In this document: piece by piece, positions 8,718 to 17,471 of the stretch
How positions within the stretch are numbered: the stretch's first letter is position 1
Layout: every line of letters starts with the position of its first letter
NCBI GenBank assembly: GCA_963766175.1
Contig: CAVXZE010000021.1
Span: forward strand, 649,216-713,215
Reading direction: 5' to 3'
Length of the DNA: 64,000 bases
DNA from: CAVXZE01 sp963766175
GTDB lineage: Bacteria; Myxococcota_A; UBA9160; UBA6930
Notes under the pieces: model-generated
Seen by the model: the letters and a program-made list of their open reading frames with translations, nothing else
Database searches by the model: none
Told to the model about the DNA's origin: nothing
Program-made: the position numbers and the translations under genes

Positions 8718-9908
8718 CTACGCCAGGTAGCGCAGGGCGACCGCCGCGTGGAGGGCGATCCCCGCCTGCATGCCCTCTTCGTTCAGCATCATGCGGTTCG
8801 AGTGAACCGGAGCCCGAGGTCCCTCGCCGGTCGGCCGAACCCCGAGCACGACCATGGCGCCCGGCACCTTGTGCAGCACGCAGGAGAAATCCTCGGCACC
8901 CATCAGCGGCGAGGGCATGTCGAGGTAGGCATCTCCTCCGAGCAGATCCGTCGCCACGCTACGGGCGAAGGAGGAGAAATCCGCATCATTGACGGTCACC
9001 GGATAGCCGTTCACCACCACGACGTCCGCCTCGACCTGGTGGGCAGCTGCAACCTGCGTCGCCACCCGGCGGATGCCCTCCTGGGCCCGCTCGCGCGCCC
9101 CCTCGGAGGTGGAGCGAAGCGTCCCGAGCAGCCGGGCCGACTCGGGGATCACGTTGCTCGTGGTCCCGGCGCTGATCTGGCTCACCGTCAACACCACCGG
9201 ATCGAACACGTCGATGCGCCGGGTCACCAGCGTCTGGAGCGCCTGCACGATCTCGCAGGCGACCGGAATCGGGTCGATGGCGTCGTGCGGCATGGAGGCG
9301 TGACCCCCCTTCCCCTTCAGCAGAACCTGGAAGATGTCTGCCGCAGCCATGATCGGCCCGGGACGCGACGCGACCACACCCGGCGGGTGCTGGGTATTGA
9401 TGTGGATGGCGAAGGCAGCGCCGAGATCGGGAACACCGTCGAGGAGACCCTCGTCGATCATCACCTTGGCGCCGAAGTAGCCCTCCTCTCCCGGCTGGAA
9501 CATCAACACCACGTTTCCGGCCAGCTCGTCGCGGTGTCGGTCCAGGAGCCGCGCAGCGAGGGAGAGCATGGCGGTGTGGGCATCGTGCCCGCAGGCGTGC
9601 ATCCGGCCCTCGATGCGAGACTTGAATTCGAGGTCGGTATCCTCCTGCATTGGCAACGCATCCATGTCGGCGCGCAACAGGATCGATGGGCCCGGTCTGG
9701 CGCCGCGAAGCGTCGCCAGAAAGCCGGAGCTCTTCTCGCTGCGCGCGATCTCGAGATCGATCCCCTCGAGCGACTCCAGCACGGCAGCCGCGGTCTCCGG
9801 CAGGTCGAGTCCCAGCTCGGGATTCGCGTGGATCTTCCTTCGCAAAGCCACGGCATCGGGCAGCAGCTCGCCCGCCTCCGCCATCAGCGCCTCGCCTGAG
9901 ACAGTCAT
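8718..9908 (-). CDS. M20 family metallopeptidase/amidohydrolase (hippurate hydrolase type)
   Basis: A 396-residue enzyme of the IAA-amino-acid hydrolase/N-acyl amino acid amidohydrolase group. Motifs in order: RKIHANPELG, LLRADMDALP (the bridging metal Asp), MHACGHDAHTAML (Cys and His ligands), FQPGEEGYFGAK (catalytic Glu pair), the dimerisation domain with KGKGGHASMPHDAIDPI, and MGAEDFS and VHSNRM near the C-terminus. The long upstream open frame is only the shadow of the gene on the other strand; ATG at 9908 after GGAGGACTCG is the true start. It releases amino acids from N-acyl or similar amides in the cytoplasm. Confidence 0.9.
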   Translation of the reverse strand: MTVSGEALMAEAGELLPDAVALRRKIHANPELGLDLPETAAAVLESLEGIDLEIARSEKSSGFLATLRGARPGPSILLRADMDALPMQEDTDLEFKSRIEGRMHACGHDAHTAMLSLAARLLDRHRDELAGNVVLMFQPGEEGYFGAKVMIDEGLLDGVPDLGAAFAIHINTQHPPGVVASRPGPIMAAADIFQVLLKGKGGHASMPHDAIDPIPVACEIVQALQTLVTRRIDVFDPVVLTVSQISAGTTSNVIPESARLLGTLRSTSEGARERAQEGIRRVATQVAAAHQVEADVVVVNGYPVTVNDADFSSFARSVATDLLGGDAYLDMPSPLMGAEDFSCVLHKVPGAMVVLGVRPTGEGPRAPVHSNRMMLNEEGMQAGIALHAAVALRYLA

Positions 9909-10067
9909 CGAGTCCTCCTCTGCGACCGGCGATTCTACTCGATCCGGCGCGGACCCGAGACCCCCGCGGCGGCGCCACTCCGGCCACCGTCGGAAGGACG
10001 CGGCGATCCGACGGCAAACGGCTACTTTGGAGTCGCCGCAGCGAACCGGACGACCGGGAGGCCAGCG

Positions 10068-11162
10068 ATGACCGGAGCGGATGGGATGAGACCCGCCCTG
10101 TTCGAACGCTTCCCCGAGCTGAGCGGGAAGATCGACTGGGTGAGGCTCGAGACCTCCCCCTCCCCAGTCCAGCAACTCGAGCACCTCGGGCACGGCAGCC
10201 TGTGGATCAAGAGGGACGACATCCTCTCGACCGTCTACGGCGGGAACAAGGTCAGGAAGCTCGAGTTCGTTCTCGCGGACGCGATCGCAAAGCGCAAGGA
10301 CCGCGTGTTGACGATCGGAGCCCTCGGCACCAATCACGGTCTGGCCACTGCGATCTTCTGCCGCCGGATCGGACTCGACTGCACCCTCCTGCTCTTCGAC
10401 CAGCCGGTGACCTCCTACGTGCGGCGCAATCTGCTGCTCGCCCACAAGTACGGAGCGGATCTCGTCTATTCGAAGGGCGTCATCCGGATGGGGGTGGATT
10501 TCTATCTCAGCTCGCGGCTCAAGTACCGGAATGCCCGTTTTCTCTACGCGGGCGGCAGCTCTCCGCTGGGAACGCTCGGCGCGGTAAGCGGCGCGCTCGA
10601 GCTCGCCGGGCAGATCGAACGGGGCCTGTGCCCCACCCCGGATTACGTGATCTGCCCGACCGCCTCCAACGGCACCATGGCGGGCCTGAGCCTGGGATTC
10701 ATGCTGGCGGGACTCCAGACGCGAGTGATCGGGGTCAGCGTCGCCATGAAGAACGTGGGCCCGCTCCCGCTCAACACGCCCGGGACCGTCACCCGGGCAA
10801 TCAAAGCGGCGCACCGGCTGATGGCGAGACACTCGCCTCGCATACCCGATGTCAGGTTCGAGAGGCCGGTGCTCCTGGAGGGCTACAGCGGAGACGGCTA
10901 CGGATACCCCAGCCCCGCAGGCAATCGGGCTCTCGAGATCTTCCGCGAGCGAGAGGGCATCGTCCTGGATCCCGTCTACACCGGAAAGACCTGCGCCGCG
11001 CTGCTGGACTTCGTCGAGGAGCCCGCCCGCGCCGATGACACGATACTATACTGGCATACCTACAACTCGATCGATCACTCCAAGGAAGCCCAGGAGCTCG
11101 ACTATCGCGATCTCCCCCCCGAGTTCCACGAGTTCTTCCAGGGCGATCCGGTGAGCATCTAG
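10068..11162 (+). CDS. PLP-dependent enzyme, D-cysteine desulfhydrase/ACC deaminase family
   Basis: A 364-residue fold-type II pyridoxal-phosphate enzyme. The Schiff-base Lys is in STVYGGNKVRKLEF near residue 62, followed by IGALGTNHGLATAIFCR, the phosphate-site GGSSPLGTLG, and CPTASNGTMAGLSLGF. Members deaminate or desulfurise small D-amino acids or 1-aminocyclopropane-1-carboxylate. The exact substrate is not decidable here. It diverges from the M20 gene and is followed 14 bp later by a small cysteine-rich gene that may be co-transcribed. Confidence 0.85.
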   Translation: MTGADGMRPALFERFPELSGKIDWVRLETSPSPVQQLEHLGHGSLWIKRDDILSTVYGGNKVRKLEFVLADAIAKRKDRVLTIGALGTNHGLATAIFCRRIGLDCTLLLFDQPVTSYVRRNLLLAHKYGADLVYSKGVIRMGVDFYLSSRLKYRNARFLYAGGSSPLGTLGAVSGALELAGQIERGLCPTPDYVICPTASNGTMAGLSLGFMLAGLQTRVIGVSVAMKNVGPLPLNTPGTVTRAIKAAHRLMARHSPRIPDVRFERPVLLEGYSGDGYGYPSPAGNRALEIFREREGIVLDPVYTGKTCAALLDFVEEPARADDTILYWHTYNSIDHSKEAQELDYRDLPPEFHEFFQGDPVSI

Positions 11163-11176
11163 AGACCGACCACCGA

Positions 11177-11566
11177 ATGCCGAAGACGAATCAATTCGCC
11201 CGGAGAATGCGCAAAGCGAGGCAGATCCTCTGCCCGTTCTGCAAGGAGAAGGTGTCGGCACCGCGCCGGGTGATGACGGTGTTCACGCCCGAGGGATGCC
11301 TCGCCGAACGTTGCTCGTGCGGCGCCGTCTACGCCGTGGACGAGACGGGCCGCCTGGGGGGCCAGGCCCTGCTCGACGCACAGGCCTTCCTCTGTGAGGG
11401 CAATCTGCGCCTGGCGATGACCCTCGAGACCGGCAAACAGTTCGACGTCCGATCTCGGCCGCTCGGAGTCCAGGCGATCCAGGGCACCGCGAGCCGATTC
11501 AACCGGACGTCCGGCTCCGCCCGGGCCTGGTTCGTCCGGCGCCGCGCCGAGGCCAAGCCCGCCTGA
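11177..11566 (+). CDS. Small protein with a zinc-ribbon-like N-terminus
   Basis: A 129-residue protein of no family known to me. After a basic start it shows CPFCKEKV and, about 25 residues on, CLAERCSCGA, which could form a four-cysteine zinc site. The remainder is mixed helix and strand with a basic tail (FVRRRAEAKPA). It follows the PLP enzyme at 14 bp on the same strand, suggesting a shared message. A nucleic-acid or protein-binding role is possible but unproved. Confidence 0.6.
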   Translation: MPKTNQFARRMRKARQILCPFCKEKVSAPRRVMTVFTPEGCLAERCSCGAVYAVDETGRLGGQALLDAQAFLCEGNLRLAMTLETGKQFDVRSRPLGVQAIQGTASRFNRTSGSARAWFVRRRAEAKPA

Positions 11567-11690
11567 GCGAATCCGGCTCCCCCCGGGATCTCCGGCTTCC
11601 GCCGTCCTCGGACTCCGGAAGCCCGCCGGCCTTTCCTATCTCCTTTCCTATCTGCTCTTTTCGATTGGAACGGTCGCGCTTTACCCGTCC

Positions 11691-11716
11691 GTAACCATCC
11701 GGCGCATGCCGCCGTA
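11691..11716 (+). promoter_or_regulatory. ECF-type promoter of the bufferin operon
   Basis: GTAACC at 11691-11696 is followed after exactly 16 bp by CGTA at 11713-11716. An AAC-rich -35 with a CG-rich -10 is typical of ECF sigma factors. As I recall, Caulobacter bufferin-type operons are driven by the ECF factor SigF from GTAACC-N16-CGAA, which this closely resembles. The leader to the bufA ATG would be about 110 nt. No sigma or anti-sigma gene is in the window. Confidence 0.55.
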
Positions 11717-11834
11717 CCAGCCCGCGGTATATTTCAATAGTCGGCTTGAAAAATTCAGGCGGCAGAGGCGCGCTCGGCAGCGTGCGGCAGTGGGCCGGCG
11801 CGGCGCGAGCCTACCTCGAAAGAAGGGGGAATCG

Positions 11835-12089
11835 ATGAAGCTCCGAGGAATCCTGGTGGCAAGCGCGGCCCTCGCACTGCTGGCGGCGGCACCCGTGGCC
11901 GCTTCCGCAGAAGGAGACGGCGGCAAGGTCAAGTGTGAGGGCATCAACAGCTGCGCGGGCAAGGGCGCGTGCGGCGCTGCAGACGGCAGCCACGACTGCG
12001 GCGGCAAGAACAGCTGCAAGGGCAAGGGCTGGATCGAGGTCGACTCGGCCGACGAGTGCACCGAGAAGGGCGGCACCGTCCTCGAGTAG
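11835..12089 (+). CDS. bufA2: Bufferin precursor, BufA2-like metal-binding RiPP
   Basis: An 84-residue exported peptide. Residues 1-25 form a clear signal peptide ending AAASA-like (APVAASA). The core holds six cysteines in the pattern KCEGINSC, GKGACG, HDCGGKNSC and a final DECTEKGG, as in periplasmic bufferins of the BufA2 type. In this family the MNIO enzyme oxidises core cysteines, to thiooxazoles in studied cases, giving copper-binding peptides that protect the periplasm. The start at 11835 follows GAAAGAAGGGGG. bufB and bufC follow on the same strand, so the whole unit is present except a DoxX-type gene. Confidence 0.85.
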   Translation: MKLRGILVASAALALLAAAPVAASAEGDGGKVKCEGINSCAGKGACGAADGSHDCGGKNSCKGKGWIEVDSADECTEKGGTVLE

Positions 12090-12161
12090 CGCAACTCCAA
12101 GCGGCTGCGCCTCCAGGGGCGAGGCTCGCGCGCTGCGGGCCTCGCCCCGGGAGGTCGCCGG

Positions 12162-13010
12162 ATGGCGGACTCCATGGTGACCGTTCCCGACCTCGGACAC
12201 GGCGTGGGACTCCGGCGAGAGCATTTCGACCGGGTGCTCTCCGATCGGACCCGTGTCGACTGGTTCGAGGTGATCTCCGAGAACTACATGGTGAAGGGCG
12301 GGCGCCCGCTCCACATCCTGGAACGGGTGCGTCGCGACTATCCGCTGGTGCTGCACGGGGTGAGTCTCTCGATCGGCAGCACCGATCCTCTCGACCGCGC
12401 CTACCTGGACCGCCTGCGCGATCTCGCCGGGCGGATCGAGCCCGCCTGGGTGTCGGATCACCTCTGCTGGACGTCCATCGGCGGACACAACTCGCACGAC
12501 CTGCTGCCGCTTCCCTACACGGAGGAGACACTCGACCATGTCGTCTCGCGTCTCGGCGAAGTACAGGACCACCTCGGTCGCCGGATCGCACTCGAGAATG
12601 CTTCCACCTACCTCCGTTTTGCGGGCTCGTCGATTCCCGAGTGGGAGTTCCTGGGCGAGGTGGCCCACCGCGCCGACTGTGGAATCCTGCTCGACGTCAA
12701 CAATGTCTACGTGAGCGCCGTGAACCACGGTTTCGATCCGGAGAAGTACCTGGCCGCGATTCCGCCGGAGCGGGTCTGGGAGATCCATCTCGCCGGCCAC
12801 ACCGACTGCGGAAGCCACCTGCTCGACACCCACAGCGCTCGGGTCTGCGACGAGGTCTGGGATCTCTACCGCTTCGCCAGCCGGCGGATCGGCGCGGTGG
12901 CGAGCCTCGTCGAGTGGGACGAGGACATCCCCGACTGGGACATCCTCGAGGCCGAGAGCGGACGAGCGCGCGCCGCGCAGCGCGAGGCTCTCGCCGCAGG
13001 AGCGGCGTGA
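12162..13010 (+). CDS. bufB: BufB, MNIO-family (DUF692) peptide-modifying oxygenase
   Basis: A 282-residue TIM-barrel enzyme of the multinuclear non-heme iron oxygenase family. The diagnostic ligand motifs are present in order: FEVISENYM, PLVLHGVSLSIGS, WVSDHLCW, IALENASTYL, LLDVNNVYVSAVNHGFD, WEIHLAGH, and EWDEDIPD. It modifies cysteines of the neighbouring precursor peptide before or during export. Ribosome site GGGAGGT precedes the ATG; a second ATG four codons in is an alternative. Length is normal for the family. The next gene overlaps the stop by 4 bp. Confidence 0.92.
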   Translation: MADSMVTVPDLGHGVGLRREHFDRVLSDRTRVDWFEVISENYMVKGGRPLHILERVRRDYPLVLHGVSLSIGSTDPLDRAYLDRLRDLAGRIEPAWVSDHLCWTSIGGHNSHDLLPLPYTEETLDHVVSRLGEVQDHLGRRIALENASTYLRFAGSSIPEWEFLGEVAHRADCGILLDVNNVYVSAVNHGFDPEKYLAAIPPERVWEIHLAGHTDCGSHLLDTHSARVCDEVWDLYRFASRRIGAVASLVEWDEDIPDWDILEAESGRARAAQREALAAGAA

Positions 13011-13894
13011 CGGTGCAGCGCTTCCCGGATCTCCGAGGGGTGGAGGAGCTCTTCTGGAAGCTGATCACGGCGCCAGAGGGCGTGGTGCGGGGAGCGGCCG
13101 AGCTGCACCGCGAGGGAGCCCTGGAGAGCGAGGACCTCTCCTTCCTGGTGCCTCCCAATGACAGGCTGGGCTCGGCGGAGCAGCTCGACATCTACGCCGA
13201 CATGTACTTCCACCGCCTGCGCGACTGCCTGGCGGAGGATTTCCCGGTGCTGGTGGCGCGCCTGGGTGATGCGCGCTTCCACAACCTGGTGACCGACTAC
13301 CTCCTGGCACACCCGTCCACCCACTTCTCGCTGCGCGAGCTCGGGAGAGCGCTGCCCGGCTTTCTCGACGGCCACGCACTGGGGCACGACTTCCCGGCGC
13401 TCGCCGATCTGGCGCGGCTCGAGTGGGCGCGAGCCGACGTCTTCGACGAGGCGGATGCGGTTCCCCTCTCGCGAGACCAGCTGCTCGAGCTGGGCGCGTC
13501 GGAGCCGGAGAAATCCGGTCTGACACTCATCCCCGCCGCGCGCCTGCTGCGCCTCGACGCCTCGGTGCTGCCGCTCTGGAAGCGGCTCGACGCGGGTGAG
13601 GACGCGGCTAAAGAGGCCGCCTCGGCCGCTGACCCCCGCGGCGCGACCAGCGCGGTCCGCGTCTGGCGCAAGGGCTTCGCGATCTTCCACCGCTCGATGC
13701 AGCCCGACGAAGAGCGCTGCCTGGAGGCGCTGGCGTCGGGAGGCGCCTCTCTCGCGAAGCTCGGCGAGATCATTGCCGAAGCGGAGCCCCGGGATGCGCC
13801 GGAGACGCAGCTCGCCCAGCGCTTCGCCGCGCTCCTCGATCTCTGGGCACGCGACGAGATCCTGACACTGCGAAGGATCGAAACACGCTACTGA
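13007..13894 (+). CDS. bufC: BufC/HvfC-like (DUF2063) partner of the MNIO enzyme
   Basis: A 295-residue protein starting with GTG in a GTGA overlap with bufB. The N-terminal half (about residues 15-110) is the DUF2063 domain, with RLGSAEQLDIYADMYFHRL, CLAEDFPVLVARLGDARF and DYLLAHPSTHFSLRELG. The C-terminal half holds the less conserved part with the FAIFHRSMQPDE region. The family is the usual companion of DUF692 enzymes and is thought to present the precursor peptide to them. A strong hairpin 60 bp after the stop ends the operon. Confidence 0.88.
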   Translation: MTVQRFPDLRGVEELFWKLITAPEGVVRGAAELHREGALESEDLSFLVPPNDRLGSAEQLDIYADMYFHRLRDCLAEDFPVLVARLGDARFHNLVTDYLLAHPSTHFSLRELGRALPGFLDGHALGHDFPALADLARLEWARADVFDEADAVPLSRDQLLELGASEPEKSGLTLIPAARLLRLDASVLPLWKRLDAGEDAAKEAASAADPRGATSAVRVWRKGFAIFHRSMQPDEERCLEALASGGASLAKLGEIIAEAEPRDAPETQLAQRFAALLDLWARDEILTLRRIETRY

Positions 13895-13951
13895 CCTCGG
13901 CTGGATTCAGCCGGTGCCAGCCGCGGTTGAACCAGTTCCGATAGCCGAGGC

Positions 13952-13977
13952 GGTCTCCCCGACTGTTCGGGGAGACC
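13952..13977. terminator. Hairpin between convergent genes
   Basis: An 11-bp perfect stem, GGTCTCCCCGA and TCGGGGAGACC, with loop CTGT, lies after bufC and before the converging small gene. There is no U-tract, so it may end transcription in both directions only weakly or with Rho. A smaller hairpin (CGGCTG-GATT-CAGCCG) lies at 13898-13913. Confidence 0.55.
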
Positions 13978-14042
13978 CAGCCCTGGCGCCATCGAGTATA
14001 CGAGCGCTGGCGGAAGAGAAGCTCTGCCAGCGGCGGTCGGAG

Positions 14043-14385
14043 CTACCGGCCGACCGGAATGTACGGGAAGCAGAAGGCACTGCTCAACTGCTCGCCCGTC
14101 GTCGTGTCGAACTGGCGCACCCCGCAGCCGACCTGGAAGTAGCTGTCGTCCACGCCGTCGACGAACGACACAGGTCCGGGCTCGCCGTCCTCGCGCCCCC
14201 GTCGCTGCAGTCGCAGAGGCCCTTCTTCTTCGTCTGCTTTCCGGGGTACGCGTCCCCAGCCACCTTGCCAGAACCTCATCGAAGGCCTCGGCCTCCGTGT
14301 CTGCCGACGCGAGCCCCGGCGAGAACACGAGCATGGCTGCGACGACGATTCCGAAGACGATCGACATGCGATTCTCAAGTCCCAT
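14043..14385 (-). pseudogene. Small secreted protein gene with two one-base indels
   Basis: Begins with ATG at 14385 behind AAGGAGGAACGTG. The N-terminus (MSIVFGIVVAAMLVFSPG) is a signal peptide. The protein stays meaningful only if the reading changes frame twice, near CTGGGGACG and near GACGGGGGCG; one extra G at each place restores a single chain with AYPGKQTKKKGLCDCSDGG and a C-terminal part with DSYFQVGCGVRQFD and AFCFPYIPVG, ending at 14043. Both breaks are in G runs, so either sequencing error or recent decay. Function is unknown; the restored product is about 114 residues with four cysteines. Confidence 0.6.
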
Positions 14386-14399
14386 CACGTTCCTCCTTG

Positions 14400-14682
14400 T
14401 CATTTTGGCTCCGCAGTACGTGCACCCAGGTGCACGCCGTGGATCGCATGCCCGGGTCTGCGACCGCTCGCCGGGCAGATCGGAAGCACCAGGGCCGCGC
14501 TGGCGTCCCATAAGCATTCGGCCAACTCCGGTGGGGCTGAAAGGCCTCCGCTCCTTCTCGATCCCCAATCGAGGGCCTCGATCCCCTGGAAGGCGACCCA
14601 GGCTCCGACGAGATAGATCCCCAGCAGCTGTCAGAGCGAGCACCGTTGGATCTTCTTGGATGAGGCGCTTAAGACGCGACAT
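14400..14682 (-). pseudogene. Small membrane protein gene with one frameshift
   Basis: Starts MSRLKRLIQEDPTVLALTAAG at 14682 after AGGTAGGA. Removing one G from the run in GCTGGGGATC continues the chain as IYLVGAWVAFQGIEALDW, a transmembrane helix, then a Ser/Pro/Gly-rich tail to a stop at 14400-14402. It ends 15 bp before the next broken gene on the same strand, so the two likely form one unit. No family is recognised. Confidence 0.5.
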
Positions 14683-14921
14683 AGTCCTACCTGCTCGCGG
14701 CAGTATGGACCCCTGTGGATCGGGAGTCCATATGGTCCCGGCGGACTGGTGAGGAAATAGGATCGATTGGCGCCCCCACCCCCACCTCCGAGAACGCAGG
14801 AACTGTAGACTCCAGCGGGGAAGTAGGCAAAACGAACGGGTTTCCCTACATCACATCCGAGGCTCTCGAAGCTCCACCGCGCCAAGTAGAATGGATTCTG
14901 ACAACCCAGCAGGATCAGCAG
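14403..14921. other. Leader region before the gamma-glutamyltransferase
   Basis: On the plus strand no gene is seen here. The GGT frame is open from 14715, so the start could lie earlier than assigned, but the extra 69 codons read as unstructured low-similarity sequence. The run of C residues near 14770-14790 is notable because neighbouring genes have indels at such runs. No clear promoter could be picked. Confidence 0.4.
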
Positions 14922-16793
14922 ATGGCGTCAGGGTGGAACCGAGGACTGGTGAATCGAGTCATCATCCCTCTTACCCTAGTCGTGGTCCTGGTCGTCGGCG
15001 TCTTCCTCCTTCAGACCGGGCCATCCGATCCGATGCCCTTCGAAGATCCCACCGGTCGACCACGAAGTGCACTCGAGGCGCGGGATTTCGTCGCTGTGGC
15101 AGGCACACCCTGGGCAGCCGAGACGATGGAAGAAGTGCTCGCCGAGGGGGGCAACGCCATCGACGCAGCAATCGCGGGATTGCTGGTTCTCAACGTCACC
15201 TTCGGCGACGCGGCCAGCTTCCCTGGGATCGCCCCCGTGCTCGTGTGGGATGCCAGGGCGGTCAAAGCGCTGAGCTACATCGGAGTCGGCAAGGCTCCAG
15301 AACGAGCAACCATCGAGGCCTTCGCCTCTCGCGGTCACGAGGTCGTGCCGAAGTACGACGTCATCGCACAGCTCGTGCCAGCCTCGCCCGACGTCATCAT
15401 CGAGCTGCTCACCAGGCTCGGCACGCGGGGGTTCGCCGAGCTCGTGACACCCGCAATCCATCTTGCCGAAGAGGGCTTCCCGATCCACAGTACGATGGCT
15501 CGGAATCTGGATCTGAACATACTCGAGCGATTCGGATTTCGTTTCCTGATGCCATACAACGCCGAGATCTATACGCAAGGCGAGTGGTGGCGTCCCATTC
15601 AAACTGGCGATCGATTCAGGCGACCCGACCTGGCCAAGACCCTGCGACGGCTCGCAAGAGTCGAAGAGGATTGCAGGCGAGACAGCGGCGGCCGGGTCGA
15701 GTGCCTCACCGCGGTGCGCGACTACTTCTACCGCGGACCCATCGCAGAGGCGATCGTGGCTCTGCAGGAGTCGGAAGACGGCTTCATGAGCACCACAGAT
15801 CTGGCCGAGTACAGCGGGCGCTGGGAGTCACCCTTGCGAGGTCGGTTCCGAAACCACGAGGTCCTCACCAACGGAACATGGACCCAGGGAATCGTGGTCC
15901 CCATGGCACTGCAGCTCCTCGATCCTCTGGATCTCGCGGGACTCGGTCACAACAGCGCCGCATATGTACACGCAGTCGTCCAGGCGCTGGAGCTGTCGAT
16001 GGCGGACCGAGAGGCCTACGTAGGCGACCCCGATTTCGTGGATGTGCCCACCGAAACGCTCCTCGATCCCAGCTTCGCGGCGAGCCGTCGTAGACATATG
16101 ACGGATCGCGCATTCGGTGCGCTTCCAGCACCGGGCTCGGTTCCGGGTCGTCGCGGGACGGGTTGGCGGGCCATACCCGCCAACGACGCGCGCCTGGCCT
16201 CGAGACCATCCTTTGGGCGCGACACGAGCTACCTCGCGGTGATCGACCAGGAGGGCAACAGCGTCTCTCTCACGCCGAGTGATTTCCCGCAGTCGCCGAT
16301 GGTGCCGGGCACCGGTCTCACCCTCGGAATTCGCATGACGCAGTTTCGGCTGGACCCCGCGAGCCCCACCGCCCTCGCGCCGGGCAAGCGGCCACGCGCG
16401 ACGCCCCACGCATTGATGCTCCTCCGAAACGAGAGGCACCTCATGAGCCTCGGCACGCCCGGAGGCGAGATGCAGACCCAGGCCTCCGTACAGGTGCTGC
16501 TGAACCACCTCTTCTTCGGTATGGAAATTCAGAAGGCGATCGACGCGCCGCGCTTTCGCTGCCTCACCTGGCCGGACTCATTCTCTCCCCACCACTCCGA
16601 ACCGGGGGTCGTCGAGCTCGAAGCGACACTGTATGACGAGATCGCGGGAGACCTCGAAGGCCTCGGCTATCAAGTGAGGCGCTGGCCGGATTGGGACAAT
16701 CATTTCGGCGCGGTGGGAGCCGTGATGCACGACTCCGGCAGCCTGATCGCGGGGTCGGATCCCAGGGAGGCGACGACGGCACGCGGGCGCTGA
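14922..16793 (+). CDS. ggt: Membrane-anchored gamma-glutamyltransferase
   Basis: A 623-residue member of the GGT/cephalosporin acylase (Ntn hydrolase) family. Residues about 12-32 form one transmembrane or signal-anchor helix (VIIPLTLVVVLVVGVFLLQ). The large-subunit entry AAETMEEVLAEGGNAIDAAIA is typical. The processing site is DTSYLAVIDQEGNSVSLT, whose Thr would become the N-terminal nucleophile of the small subunit; GTGLTLGIRM and LGTPGGEMQTQASVQVLLNH follow as in the family. It cleaves or transfers gamma-glutamyl groups (glutathione) in the periplasm. The start at 14922 is chosen as the Met next to the anchor; its ribosome site is weak. Confidence 0.85.
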   Translation: MASGWNRGLVNRVIIPLTLVVVLVVGVFLLQTGPSDPMPFEDPTGRPRSALEARDFVAVAGTPWAAETMEEVLAEGGNAIDAAIAGLLVLNVTFGDAASFPGIAPVLVWDARAVKALSYIGVGKAPERATIEAFASRGHEVVPKYDVIAQLVPASPDVIIELLTRLGTRGFAELVTPAIHLAEEGFPIHSTMARNLDLNILERFGFRFLMPYNAEIYTQGEWWRPIQTGDRFRRPDLAKTLRRLARVEEDCRRDSGGRVECLTAVRDYFYRGPIAEAIVALQESEDGFMSTTDLAEYSGRWESPLRGRFRNHEVLTNGTWTQGIVVPMALQLLDPLDLAGLGHNSAAYVHAVVQALELSMADREAYVGDPDFVDVPTETLLDPSFAASRRRHMTDRAFGALPAPGSVPGRRGTGWRAIPANDARLASRPSFGRDTSYLAVIDQEGNSVSLTPSDFPQSPMVPGTGLTLGIRMTQFRLDPASPTALAPGKRPRATPHALMLLRNERHLMSLGTPGGEMQTQASVQVLLNHLFFGMEIQKAIDAPRFRCLTWPDSFSPHHSEPGVVELEATLYDEIAGDLEGLGYQVRRWPDWDNHFGAVGAVMHDSGSLIAGSDPREATTARGR

Positions 16794-16795
16794 GC

Positions 16796-17160
16796 CTACC
16801 TGGCCGACCATCCGAAAGGCGGGAATTCCCGATCCGTCTCTAGGAGCTTCCGCGAACGCTTCCGAAGTGGATGGCCAGACCCACGGCGGTGTGAACGTGA
16901 CGACATGTCGGCCGTTCGGCGCCTGAGGATCCATGGTGACCCGCCCCTCACGCACGTAGTACCAGCCGGCCGGTTGGTCCGACTCCTCCTGAGCCGACTC
17001 GAAGCTGCCATGGACCAGCTCCGGCCGGCTCAGATCCGGTCGAATCTGCCGCTGCTCCTCGGCCGTCCCCGTCATCGGCACGAAGAAGGTGCTCTGGAGC
17101 GGCTCCCGCTGCAGACGCTGATCGACCTTCGTGAAGCGGTACAGCGTTTGCTGAAACCGT
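16796..17160 (-). pseudogene. Remnant of an unrecognised gene
   Basis: One frame reads as natural protein through QQTLYRFTKVDQRLQREPL, STFFVPMTGTAEEQRQI and AGWYYVREGRVTMDPQAP, then another frame seems to carry the end (RKLLETDREFPPFGWSAR, stop at 16796). No start fits in the same frame. The sequence probably represents the C-terminal part of a gene broken by indels. No family is recognised. Confidence 0.35.
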
Positions 17161-17471
17161 CCACAGGATCCCCCGGGCGAGTGCTCCCAGGAAGACCATA
17201 AGGCAGTCGCGGGTGAGCAAGTGACGATGATCTTGTCGAACGGCGCGTGTTCGCCGATCGCCACCTCTCCCACTCCGAAGAGAAGGACCCAACCCACCGG
17301 AGATTCGTCATCCCCCAGAGGATGTTCACGAGAGGTGACGATTCTCCCCACCCGTGGAGAGGCAAAGGGACTCTGAAACCTGCTCCCCGAAATGCCGGCC
17401 ACGAAATGAGGCACCGCATTGGCCAGGAGAGCGCCCGCCCCAAAATATGCCAGGTATGCGTACCAAACCAT
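17155..17471 (-). pseudogene. Small membrane protein gene with about three frameshifts
   Basis: Starts with ATG at 17471 after GGAGAGGGAG. The first part, MVWYAYLAYFGAGALLANAV then PHFVAGISG and FQSPFASP, is a family I have seen as about 110-120-residue membrane proteins. The expected continuation is found in a second frame (WGESSPLVNILWGMTNL), then back in the first (VGWVLLFGVGEVAIGEH), then in a third (LMVFLGALARGI). Each change is explained by a one-base indel. Function is unknown. Confidence 0.55.

Noticed and set aside
9909..10832. N-terminal extension of the M20 gene to 704 residues
   Set aside because: The extra part is antisense to the PLP enzyme and has no domain; ATG at 9908 has its own ribosome site.
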